A stretch of 64,000 nt of DNA, from the NCBI RefSeq assembly GCF_014842025.1, contig NZ_JACYUY010000008.1:163099-227098 (forward strand). Reading direction: 5' to 3'. The DNA comes from Massilia sp. CFBP 13721. Its GTDB lineage: Bacteria; Pseudomonadota; Gammaproteobacteria; Burkholderiales; Burkholderiaceae_D. The notes under the pieces were generated by a model. It was not told the DNA's origin. It did no database searches and saw only the letters and a list, made by a program, of their open reading frames with translations. The translations under genes and the position numbers were made by a program. Positions 24,602 to 32,433 of this stretch are shown here, piece after piece (positions within the stretch are counted from its first letter, which is position 1; every line of letters starts with the position of its first letter).

Positions 24602-26269
24602 TTAGCGCGAACCGTGCGCCTCTTCCGCCGACAAGGCATCCCAGGCCATTGCCGTACTGAGGAACAGCCGGCCGTTGAGCGCAGCGAGCAGTTCGCTCTG
24701 TTTCAAGCGGTCCATCACCGGCCCCTTTACCTCGCTCAGGTGCAGGCCGATGCCGCGCGTGCGCAGCATCGCGTTCAGTTCGCCGAGGGCGAACAGTGCC
24801 GAGGTGTCGATCGCATTCACCGCCGACAGCACCAGCACCAGGTGGCGCGTGCAGGGACGCGCCGCGATCTCGTCTTCGATGCGCTCGTTGACCGCCTCCA
24901 CATTCCCGAAAAACAAGCCGGCATCGACCCGCAACAGGAGCAATCCGGGCGCGGTGTCGGCCGTATAGCGGTCGACGTTGCGGAAGTGCTCGGTGCCCGG
25001 AATGCGTCCCAGCACCGCGATGTGCGGACGGCTGGCGCGCCAGATCAGCGCGCCCATCGACAGCGCCACCCCCACCACCACGCCGGCTTCCACGCCCAGC
25101 GCCAGCACGCCGGCGGCGGTGGCGATCAGGGCCAATGCATCGGCGCGGTCGTAGCGCCAGGCGGTGCGCAGGGTCGAGGTGTCGAACATGCCGAGCACGG
25201 CGACGATGATGGTGGCGGCCAGCGCCGGCAGCGGCAGCAGCGCCAGCCAGCCGGTCGGCACGCACAGGGCCAGCGCCAGCAGGCTGGCCGTGATCAGGCT
25301 GGCGAGCTGGGTATTGGCCCCGGCCGCGAAATTCACCGCCGAGCGCGAGATGCTGCCGGTGACGGGAAAACCGCCGGTCAGCGCGCTGCCGACGTTGGCG
25401 GCGCCGAGGCCGATCAGTTCGTAATTGCTGTGCAGTTTTTCGGCGCGCTTCAGGGCCAGGGTCTGGGCGCCGGACATGCTGATCAGGAAGACCATGAAGC
25501 CAGTCAAGAGCGCCGGCTGCAGCAGCGCCTGCCAATGGTCGTGCGAGGCCGCCAGGTGCAGGAAGGGCAGCCCGGCCGGCACGTTGCCGGTGGTGCGCAC
25601 GCCCAGCGCTTCCAGCCCGAGCGCCGGCACCAGCGCGGTGGCGCCCAGCACCACGGCCATCGGCGCGAGCTTGGCGCCGATGTCGGCCACGGTCGGACTA
25701 AACCCCAGGTGGCGCAGCAGCGACGCGAGCCAGCTGCGCGCCGCCAGCAGGAGCAGCAGCGCGCCGCCGCCGAGGATGGCGCTCGGCAGGTGGACGTCGG
25801 GAAGCCAGGCGCCTGCCCGGCTGGCGCCGAGCAGCGCCGGCAGCTGGCCGAGCGCGATCACGACCGAGGAGCCGATGGTAAAACCGCTCATCACCGGGCG
25901 CGAGAAGAAGTTGGCCATGAAGCCGATGCGCAGCAGGCCGCAGGCCAGCAGCACCAGGCCGGACAGCAGGGCCAGTTGCGCGGCCAGGGTGGCGTACAGG
26001 GCGCTGCCGGCGGCGGCCAGCGGCGCCAGCGTCGAGGCGGTCATCAGCGAAATGATCGCCATCGGCCCGACCGACTGGGTACTGCTGGTGCCGAACAGGG
26101 CATACAGGACGGGCGGGACGATGCTGGCATAGATGCCGACCACCGGCGGCAGTCCGGCCACCAGGGCGTAGGCCATGCCTTGCGGGATCATCATCATCGC
26201 CACCACCACGCCGGCGCTGATGTCGCCGGGCAGCATGGCGCGCCGGTAGTGCCTCAACCAGTGCAGCAT
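24602..26269 (-). CDS. SulP-family anion transporter with STAS domain
   Basis: A 555-residue SLC26A/SulP protein. The first helix region has PGDISAGVVVAMMMIPQGMAYALVAGLPPVVGIYAS, the SulP signature, followed by the GPMAIISLMTAS block and about 12-14 helices. A cytoplasmic STAS domain occupies the last ~130 residues (GLLLLRVDAGLFFGNVE...VLVLSAVNAIDTSALFALGEL). Such transporters move sulfate, bicarbonate or dicarboxylates with sodium or protons; substrate identity is not decidable here. The Ser in the DTSA turn matches the STAS phosphorylation position. It is followed by the GNAT gene. Confidence 0.92.
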   Translation of the reverse strand: MLHWLRHYRRAMLPGDISAGVVVAMMMIPQGMAYALVAGLPPVVGIYASIVPPVLYALFGTSSTQSVGPMAIISLMTASTLAPLAAAGSALYATLAAQLALLSGLVLLACGLLRIGFMANFFSRPVMSGFTIGSSVVIALGQLPALLGASRAGAWLPDVHLPSAILGGGALLLLLAARSWLASLLRHLGFSPTVADIGAKLAPMAVVLGATALVPALGLEALGVRTTGNVPAGLPFLHLAASHDHWQALLQPALLTGFMVFLISMSGAQTLALKRAEKLHSNYELIGLGAANVGSALTGGFPVTGSISRSAVNFAAGANTQLASLITASLLALALCVPTGWLALLPLPALAATIIVAVLGMFDTSTLRTAWRYDRADALALIATAAGVLALGVEAGVVVGVALSMGALIWRASRPHIAVLGRIPGTEHFRNVDRYTADTAPGLLLLRVDAGLFFGNVEAVNERIEDEIAARPCTRHLVLVLSAVNAIDTSALFALGELNAMLRTRGIGLHLSEVKGPVMDRLKQSELLAALNGRLFLSTAMAWDALSAEEAHGSR

Positions 26270-26359
26270 TGCTCGTCCGTTTCAAAAGGCGCAAGGGTAG
26301 CACGCGGCGGGGCGGCGACGACGTGGCCGCTGCGAGCGTTTGTCATATGCAGGAGTCAC

Positions 26360-26425
26360 AGGCGGGCATGCCCGCCCTACACAAGCGTGGCAGCGGCGTA
26401 CGCAGGGTGGGCATGCCCACCGGGG
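26360..26425. repeat. Short GTAGGGTGG-family variant pair
   Basis: GCGGGCATGCCCGCCCTAC (26362-26380) faces CAGGGTGGGCATGCCCACCGG (26403-26423). Each arm is itself palindromic around GGGCATGCCC. It lies between two same-strand genes. Confidence 0.7.
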
Positions 26426-26473
26426 GTGTTCGAAGGATCGCCGACGCGTTCCGCAACACCACCCCCGGCACAC

Positions 26474-27943
26474 CTATCCCATTGCCAATTCCACGCAATT
26501 GCGCCCCGCCCGCTTGGCCCTTGCCAGCGCCGCGTTCACGCGCACCGTGAGCGAATCGGCGCTCTCATGCTCCCCGAGCTGCGCCACGCCCAGGCTGATG
26601 GTGACCTGGTCGACGCCCGGCATGGCAGTCGCCTCGATCGCCGTGCGCAGCTTTTCGGCCACCTTCAGGCCGTCGATGGCGCTGGTGTGCGGTGCGATCA
26701 CCTGGAATTCCTCGCCGCCGGAACGTACCAGCACGTCGCTGGCGCGCACCAGCTTCTGGGCGGCCTCGGCCACGGCGCGCAGCACCATGTCGCCCACCGG
26801 ATGGCCATAGCGGTCGTTGACGCCTTTAAAACGGTCGATGTCGAAGGCGATCAGGGCCAGCGGATGCTTGTAGCGGCGCGCGCGCTTGATTTCCTGTTCC
26901 AGCAGGGTTTCGCCATGGCGCCGGTTGGCGATGCCGGTGAGGGCGTCGAGCGTGGACAGGTGCGTCACCTGCGCCAGCATCGCTTCGCTCTCGCGGTTCA
27001 TATCGGCCAGGCGCAGGCCGACCGCGGCCAGGTCGCACAGCTCGGCCAGGGCGTCGAGTTCGTCGCGCGAAAAGGCGCGCGCGTCGCGAAACAGCAGGCA
27101 CAGCGAACCGCGCGGCGCGCCGGGGCCGTCGGACGGGATCGGCAGCGCCAGCACCATCCCGACGCCGTGTTCGCGCAGTGCTTCGGCCAGTGCCGGTTCG
27201 CCCGGCTTGTCGAGGTCGTCCAGCAGCGCGATCGTGTTGCCGGCGGCGGCGACCAGGCCCGGAAAAGCATGCCGCAGCGGCGACTGCAGCAGGCGCTCGG
27301 CGCGTCCCAGCACTTTGGCCAGGTTCAGGTTGCGCTCGCCCTGCTGCGCCTGCAGCTGCAGGTCGCCGCCCGGCTGCAGGTAGAACAGCGCGGCGTGGAG
27401 TACGCCGGGCCAGCCGCACAGGGCCTGGCACAGCCGCTCGGCCAGGGCGTCGAGCTCCTCCCCTTCGGCCAGGGCCTGGCGCACGCGCGCCCGCAAGGCT
27501 TGCAGGGCGTCGAGTTCCTGCTCGCGCGGCGTCGGCGCCGCAAGCACGGTCGGCCCGGCGGCGAGACGCGCGCCGATCGCCGCGCGCAGCGCCTCTTCGC
27601 CGAGCGGCGCGATCGCGTACTCGACCGGACCGCAAGCCATCAGCGCCGGCAGCCAGCGCGCATTCGCGAACGGGCACAGCACAAACGTGGGCGCCCCGGC
27701 GCGCGCCGTCACCAGGCGGGACAGGCCCGCATGGTCGAGTTCCGGGTCGAAGCGCTCGAGGTCGATGACGAGCAGGTCGATTGGCTTGAGGTCGACCTCG
27801 GCCAGCGCGGCGTCGGCGCTGTCGACCAGCGCCAGTTGCGCGAACTGGGCGCCGCAGGCGGCCTCGAAATCGGCACGGCGCCCGGCCGCCGGGTTGACGA
27901 ACAGCCCGGTGTGTTGGCCTTGCGGCGTGACCTGCTGGGACAT
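26474..27943 (-). CDS. Diguanylate cyclase with receiver-like and GAF domains
   Basis: A 489-residue cytoplasmic protein that should make c-di-GMP. The C-terminal GGDEF domain (about residues 325-489) has an intact GGEEF active site at 409-413 (RSGGEEFQVI), with FDIDRFKGVNDRYGHPVGD for GTP/metal binding. Residues ~10-130 resemble a receiver fold but lack a clear phospho-acceptor context, and ~150-310 resemble GAF (GLRLADMN end). The inhibitory I-site RxxD is not obvious. The ATG 27943 is chosen because AAGGAGA sits seven bases before it. It is divergent from the SDR gene at 28123. Confidence 0.9.
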   Translation of the reverse strand: MSQQVTPQGQHTGLFVNPAAGRRADFEAACGAQFAQLALVDSADAALAEVDLKPIDLLVIDLERFDPELDHAGLSRLVTARAGAPTFVLCPFANARWLPALMACGPVEYAIAPLGEEALRAAIGARLAAGPTVLAAPTPREQELDALQALRARVRQALAEGEELDALAERLCQALCGWPGVLHAALFYLQPGGDLQLQAQQGERNLNLAKVLGRAERLLQSPLRHAFPGLVAAAGNTIALLDDLDKPGEPALAEALREHGVGMVLALPIPSDGPGAPRGSLCLLFRDARAFSRDELDALAELCDLAAVGLRLADMNRESEAMLAQVTHLSTLDALTGIANRRHGETLLEQEIKRARRYKHPLALIAFDIDRFKGVNDRYGHPVGDMVLRAVAEAAQKLVRASDVLVRSGGEEFQVIAPHTSAIDGLKVAEKLRTAIEATAMPGVDQVTISLGVAQLGEHESADSLTVRVNAALARAKRAGRNCVELAMG

Positions 27944-28122
27944 GGTGCTCTCCTTGACGTGCATATTTGTTACACAACGATGCCGATTTTGACATAAACG
28001 GGGTTCGCCGAACAGGCAAACCGCGCGCGAAGTGGCCGCCTGTGTGTGGGAGCGCACCGTCGCGTCCAATTGTGCGGCCGATACTGGGCCGGTCTCGAAC
28101 AATGCAGAGGGAAGGAAGCGCA

Positions 28123-29088
28123 ATGGCCAACCAGGACGATGTAGCGAACCACCAGAAGGCAATCCAGAACCGCCAGGACCAGATCGACGCCAGCGGCAAG
28201 GAGGAGGAAGGACAAAAACCGGTGCAGATCGGCGCCCAACAGCCGGTGCCGCCGATGCCCGAACAGCACCTGGCCAAACCCGGCCTCGAAGCGCAGATGG
28301 AAGTGCGGCCCCGTTTCATGGCCGAACATTACAAGGGCAGCGGCAAGCTCGAAGGCCAGGTCGCGATCGTCACCGGTGGCGACTCCGGCATCGGCCGCGC
28401 GGTCGCGGTGCTGTTCGCGCGCGAAGGCGCCGACGTCGCCATCCTCTACCTGAACGAACACGAAGACGCCGCCGAAACCCAGCGCTGCATCGAAGCCGAG
28501 GGCCGGCGCTGCGTGACGATCGCCGGCGACGTCAAGGACATGGACTTCTGCCAGCAGGCGGTCGACGCCGTCGTCGGTCAGTGGGGCCGCCTGGACGTGC
28601 TGGTGAACAACGCCGCCTTCCAGATGCATGCCAACACGCTGCTGGACATCACCGAAGAGCGCTTCGACGAAACGATGCGCACGAATATCTACGGTTACTT
28701 CCACATGGCGAAAGCCGCCCTGCCCTACCTCAAGCGCGGCGCAGCCATCATCAATACCGGTTCCGTGACAGGCCTGAAGGGTTCCAAGCTGCTGCTCGAC
28801 TATTCGAGCACGAAAGGCGCGATCCACGCGTTCACCATGTCGCTGGCGGCCAACCTGCTGGACAAGGGCATCCGCGTCAACTGCGTCGCGCCCGGCCCGG
28901 TGTGGACGCCGCTGAACCCGGCCGACCAGTCGCCGGACAAGATCGTCCACTTCGGCGAGAGCACCACCTACGGGCGCGCCGCCCAGCCGGAAGAGCTGTC
29001 GCCGGCGTATGTGTTCCTGGCTTCGAACGCCTGCTCGAGCTACATCACGGGCATCGTGCTGCCGGTGACGGGCAGCGTGGGCGAATAA
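28123..29088 (+). CDS. SDR-family oxidoreductase (YghA/GsiB-linked type)
   Basis: A 321-residue short-chain dehydrogenase. A polar 45-residue head (MANQDDVANHQKAIQNRQ..., MPEQHLAKPGLEAQM) precedes the Rossmann motif VTGGDSGIGRAVAVLFAREGADV, a combination typical of the YghA subgroup often found beside stress genes. The catalytic Ser-Tyr-Lys are in INTGSVTGLKG and DYSSTKGAIHAF, and NNAAFQ is the conserved NNAG-like motif. It reduces an unknown carbonyl with NAD(P)H. GGAAGG precedes the ATG. It is 25 bases upstream of ku on the same strand, so it probably heads the ku transcript. Confidence 0.9.
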   Translation: MANQDDVANHQKAIQNRQDQIDASGKEEEGQKPVQIGAQQPVPPMPEQHLAKPGLEAQMEVRPRFMAEHYKGSGKLEGQVAIVTGGDSGIGRAVAVLFAREGADVAILYLNEHEDAAETQRCIEAEGRRCVTIAGDVKDMDFCQQAVDAVVGQWGRLDVLVNNAAFQMHANTLLDITEERFDETMRTNIYGYFHMAKAALPYLKRGAAIINTGSVTGLKGSKLLLDYSSTKGAIHAFTMSLAANLLDKGIRVNCVAPGPVWTPLNPADQSPDKIVHFGESTTYGRAAQPEELSPAYVFLASNACSSYITGIVLPVTGSVGE

Positions 29089-29113
29089 CGACGACCAACA
29101 CAAGGAGAATCGT

Positions 29114-30175
29114 ATGGCACGCAGCTTGTGGAAAGGTGCGATCAGCTTCGGGCTGGTGCACATCCCGGTCGATATGTATCCGGCAACCAGCAACAAGGGG
29201 CTCGACCTGCACATGCTGGACCGCCGCGATTTCTCCCCGATCGGGTTCAAGCGCTACAACAAGAACACCGAGAAGGAAGTCGGCTGGGACGACATCATCA
29301 AGGGTTACGAATACAGCGACGGCGAATACGTGGTGCTGTCCGACGAAGACCTGCGCCGCGCCAATCCGGAAGCGACCCAGACCATCGACATCCTCGCCTT
29401 TGTCGACGCCGGCGACGTGCCGCTGCTGTACTACGACCAGCCCTACTACCTGGCGCCCGGCAAGGGCGGCGACAAGGTGTACGCGCTTTTGCGCGACACC
29501 CTGAAAAAGGTCGGCAAGATCGGCATCGCCACCGTCGTCATCCGCGTTAAGCAGCACCTGGCCGCGCTGCACTGCGTCGGCAACACGATCGTCATGAACA
29601 CGCTGCGCTACGCCGACGAGATCCGCGACCCGGGCGAACTCAAGATCCCGACCAAGAATGCGAAAGGCGCCGCCGTCACCGACAAGGAACTCAAGATGGC
29701 GATGGCCTTGGTCGAGGGCATGAGCGAGGAATGGGAGCCGGAGCAATACCACGACACCTACCGCGAAGACGTGCTGGCCCTGATCGAGCGCAAGATCAAG
29801 GCCAAGCAGACCAAGACCATCACCATGCCGGACAAGGAAGAGAAACCGGCCAAGGCCACCAACGTGATCGACCTGGTCGCGCTGCTGCAGGCCAGCCTGG
29901 GCAAGAAGCCGGGCAAAACCGCGGCCGCGGACGACGACGAGGACGACGAACCGCCGCCACCGAAGCGCGCGCGCAAGCCGGAAGCGGACGACGAGGACGA
30001 CGGGGATAACGACCCGGCGGCGCCGCGTGCACGCAAGACCGCGGCGAGCAGCCGCGAGGCGGTCGCCGCCAAGGCGGCGCCGAAACGGACGACCGCGGCC
30101 AAAAAGCCTGCTGCAAAGAAAGCCACGGCCACCACCGCAACCAAGGCGCCCGCGCGCCGCAAGAAGGCAGCCTGA
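29114..30175 (+). CDS. ku: Ku protein, non-homologous end joining
   Basis: A 353-residue bacterial Ku, which forms a homodimeric ring on DNA double-strand ends and recruits LigD. The core (residues ~1-255) shows ARSLWKGAISFGLVHIPVDMY, GYEYSDGEYVVLSDEDL, YYDQPYYLAPGKGGDKVYALL and VIRVKQHLAALHC, all diagnostic. The tail (from ~residue 270) alternates acidic runs (DDDEDDE) with Lys/Ala-rich segments (AAKKPAAKKATA) that resemble histone H1-type DNA-binding tails and are longer than in minimal Ku. ligD lies 2.3 kb downstream on the other strand. A ribosome site AAGGAGAATCGT precedes the ATG. Confidence 0.97.
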   Translation: MARSLWKGAISFGLVHIPVDMYPATSNKGLDLHMLDRRDFSPIGFKRYNKNTEKEVGWDDIIKGYEYSDGEYVVLSDEDLRRANPEATQTIDILAFVDAGDVPLLYYDQPYYLAPGKGGDKVYALLRDTLKKVGKIGIATVVIRVKQHLAALHCVGNTIVMNTLRYADEIRDPGELKIPTKNAKGAAVTDKELKMAMALVEGMSEEWEPEQYHDTYREDVLALIERKIKAKQTKTITMPDKEEKPAKATNVIDLVALLQASLGKKPGKTAAADDDEDDEPPPPKRARKPEADDEDDGDNDPAAPRARKTAASSREAVAAKAAPKRTTAAKKPAAKKATATTATKAPARRKKAA

Positions 30176-30178
30176 AGG

Positions 30179-30418
30179 ATGGATGGATTCCTCGACTTCC
30201 TCCAATGGCCCGCGATGGCGGTCAGCCTGTATGCCGCCTTCATGATCGGTTCGAAAAATGCAGGCAAGCGTATCTTCGGCTTCTGGATGTTCATCCTCAG
30301 TAATGTCCTGTGGATCATCTGGGGCGTGCACGACGAAGCCTGGGCGTTGATTTCGCTGCAGGTGGCGCTGATGGCAATGAACATCCGCGGGATTTTCAAG
30401 AACGAGTCGCCGGGGTGA
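30179..30418 (+). CDS. Small membrane protein downstream of ku
   Basis: A 79-residue protein with two or three hydrophobic helices (WPAMAVSLYAAFMIGS, IFGFWMFILSNVLWIIWGV, ALISLQVALMAMNIRGIF). It starts three bases after the ku stop, with AAGGAT overlapping, so translation is probably coupled to ku. I do not recognise a named family. The F-W-x-F-x-x-S-N-x-x-W-x-x-W-G pattern recalls small bacterial membrane proteins of unknown function whose topology is similar to one half of a SWEET/PQ-loop repeat; that resemblance is only impressionistic. A link to DNA repair is suggested only by position. Confidence 0.7.
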   Translation: MDGFLDFLQWPAMAVSLYAAFMIGSKNAGKRIFGFWMFILSNVLWIIWGVHDEAWALISLQVALMAMNIRGIFKNESPG

Positions 30419-30491
30419 CCGATCCGGCGGCCAGGAGCAGCAACCCATTCAACCGGACGGCAAGCGCCGTCCACCAACAAGGAGGTTTTCC

Positions 30492-30599
30492 ATGCGTAAG
30501 ATGATCATGATGGCAATCGCTGGATTCATCTGGAAGAAAATCCAGGCCAAGATGAACAAGCAAACCTACAACGGCACCACGAGCGGGCGCCGCTATTGA
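30492..30599 (+). CDS. 35-residue basic small protein
   Basis: A very short gene supported by a near-perfect ribosome site (AAGGAGG six bases before the ATG). The product begins MRKMIMMAIAGFIWKKIQAK and ends in polar TSGRRY: a hydrophobic/amphipathic helix followed by a cationic tail (net charge strongly positive). It could sit on the membrane or bind nucleic acid; no family is known to me. It follows the 79-residue membrane gene by 73 bases, within the ku-catalase-ligD region, and may be a stress-induced miniprotein. Confidence 0.6.
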   Translation: MRKMIMMAIAGFIWKKIQAKMNKQTYNGTTSGRRY

Positions 30600-30755
30600 T
30601 GTTCCCGGCGCCGCGATACAAAGTCGCGGCGCTCCTATTTCCACTAGGTCTTTAGGAAAATGCTATCGATCTCATCTAATCAATCAAATTTATATTTCAC
30701 TCAGCCATACGTAGAATCTCCTCATCAATTTCGTCAATTGCAATGAGGAGCAAGC
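30600..30755 (+). promoter_or_regulatory. AT-rich promoter region of the catalase gene
   Basis: These 156 bases are strikingly AT-rich for the window (for example ATCTAATCAATCAAATTTATATTT near 30670-30700). They end in AATGAGGAGCAAGC before the ATG, a strong ribosome site. An OxyR-like site would be expected but I cannot define one. Confidence 0.45.
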
Positions 30756-32231
30756 ATGACCCGCAGTTCGCCCGACCAACGCATGACCACCGCTTCCGGC
30801 ATCCCGGTCGCCGACAACCAGAATTCGCTCAGCGCCGGTCCACGCGGCCCGCTCCTGCTGCAAGACTTCCACCTGATCGAAAAGCTGCAGCACTTCAACC
30901 GCGAGCGCATTCCCGAGCGCGTGGTGCACGCCAAGGGGTCGGGCGCCTACGGCAGCTTCACGGTCACCCACGACATCCGCCATCTCACCACTGCGAAGCT
31001 GTTCGGCGAGGTAGGCAAGAAAACCGATACCTTCCTGCGCTTCTCGACCGTTGGCGGCGAAAAAGGCAGTGCCGATACCGAACGCGACCCGCGCGGCTTC
31101 GCCCTGCGCTTCTACACCGAAGAGGGCAACTGGGACCTGGTCGGGAACAACACGCCGGTCTTCTTCATCAAGGACCCGATCAAGTTCCCCGACTTCATCC
31201 ACACCCAGAAGCGCCTGCCCGACAGCAACCTCAAGTCGGCCAACATGATGTTCGACTTCTGGAGTCGCGCGCCTGAAAGCCTGCACCAGGTGACGATCCT
31301 GTTTTCCAGCCGCGGCACGCCCGACGGCTATCGTCATATGGATGGCTTCGGCAGCCACACCTACAGCCTGGTCAACGAGGCGGGCGAACGGGTCTACGTA
31401 AAATGGCATTTCAAGACGCGCCAGGGTATCCGCAACCTGAGCAATGACGAGGCAGTCGGAATCGCCGGCACCGATCCGGACCACGCCCAGCGCGACCTGT
31501 TCAACGCGATCGCGCAGGGCGACTTCCCGCAGTGGGACGTCAAGGTGCAGGTGGCGACGCCGCAGCAGCTGGCCGACTGGGAAGCACGCACCGGCTGGAA
31601 TTCGTTCGACCTGACCAAGGTCTGGCCGCATCGCGACTTCCCCCTGCAGCCGGTGGGCGTGCTGGAACTGAACCGCAATCCGCTGAACTACCACCTTGAA
31701 GTCGAGCAGGCGGCGTTCTCGCCAGCCAACGTCCCGCCCGGCATGGGCTATTCGCCGGACAAGATGCTGCAGGGCCGCCTGTTCGCCTACCATGACGCCC
31801 AGCTGTACCGGGTCGGCACCAACCACCAGCACCTGCCGGTAAACGCCCCGCGCTGTCCGTTCCACAACCAGCAGCGCGACGGCGCGATGGCGTTTCATAA
31901 CGGCGGCAATGCGCCGAACTATGCGACGATCGATGCGGTGGGCCGGGGTGCGACCGGCATGGGGCATGGTGAGCAGGAATTGCCACTGGCGGGCAATGCG
32001 GGCCGCTTCGACTTCCGCGGGCAGGAAGACGACACGACGCAGCCAGGCAACCTGTTCCGCCTGATGTCGGCCGAGGAAAAGCAGATCCTGTGCGACAACC
32101 TGGCCGGGCCGCTGGCGCAAGTGACGGACGAGATCCTGGCGCGCCAGCTGGCGCAGTTCGATAAGGCCGATCCGGCGTATGGACGTGGGGTGCGCGCGGC
32201 GCTGGAGCGGCGGGGACGCGTCGTGGCGTAA
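30756..32231 (+). CDS. katA: Monofunctional haem catalase (small subunit type)
   Basis: A 491-residue catalase converting hydrogen peroxide to water and oxygen. The catalytic His58 is in RVVHAKGSGAYG, and the distal-side FRFSTVGGEKGSADTERDPRG and VGNNTPVFF (catalytic Asn) follow. The proximal haem Tyr lies in RLFAYHDAQLYRVGTNH. The length fits clade 3 small-subunit enzymes, which bind NADPH; no signal peptide, so cytoplasmic. The symbol is by similarity only. It sits between ku and ligD, which suggests a shared oxidative/desiccation-stress context. A repeat (32247-32421) follows and separates it from the convergent ligD. Confidence 0.95.
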   Translation: MTRSSPDQRMTTASGIPVADNQNSLSAGPRGPLLLQDFHLIEKLQHFNRERIPERVVHAKGSGAYGSFTVTHDIRHLTTAKLFGEVGKKTDTFLRFSTVGGEKGSADTERDPRGFALRFYTEEGNWDLVGNNTPVFFIKDPIKFPDFIHTQKRLPDSNLKSANMMFDFWSRAPESLHQVTILFSSRGTPDGYRHMDGFGSHTYSLVNEAGERVYVKWHFKTRQGIRNLSNDEAVGIAGTDPDHAQRDLFNAIAQGDFPQWDVKVQVATPQQLADWEARTGWNSFDLTKVWPHRDFPLQPVGVLELNRNPLNYHLEVEQAAFSPANVPPGMGYSPDKMLQGRLFAYHDAQLYRVGTNHQHLPVNAPRCPFHNQQRDGAMAFHNGGNAPNYATIDAVGRGATGMGHGEQELPLAGNAGRFDFRGQEDDTTQPGNLFRLMSAEEKQILCDNLAGPLAQVTDEILARQLAQFDKADPAYGRGVRAALERRGRVVA

Positions 32232-32246
32232 GGTGTTCGGCGGCAG

Positions 32247-32421
32247 GTGGGGCTGTTGCCTGCTCAGCTAGTGGTATCTCTGATCCGCATGGGCACGAGT
32301 GCGCATCCTACGGTCACCGCCAACAGCGAGATCCTACAAGATACGTACCGTCTCTCGTAGGATGGGCTCTTGAGCCCATGCGGATTCAGCCTACCGCTAG
32401 CGGCTCAGGCAACAGCCCCAC
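32247..32421. repeat. Nested inverted repeats (GTAGGATGGGC variant) between katA and ligD
   Basis: Outer arms GTGGGGCTGTTGCCTG (32247-32262) and CAGGCAACAGCCCCAC (32406-32421) are perfect complements. Inside, 30-base arms ATCCGCATGGGC...CATCCTACG (32283-32312) and CGTAGGATGGGC...CATGCGGAT (32356-32385) also pair. It is a variant of the dispersed family and lies in the convergent gap. Confidence 0.8.
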
Positions 32422-32433
32422 GTCAGCCTGCAT

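Noticed and set aside
26474..28162. Longer diguanylate cyclase starting upstream of 27943
   Set aside because: The extra N-terminus would cross the promoter region and the AAGGAGA ribosome site that clearly serves the ATG at 27943.
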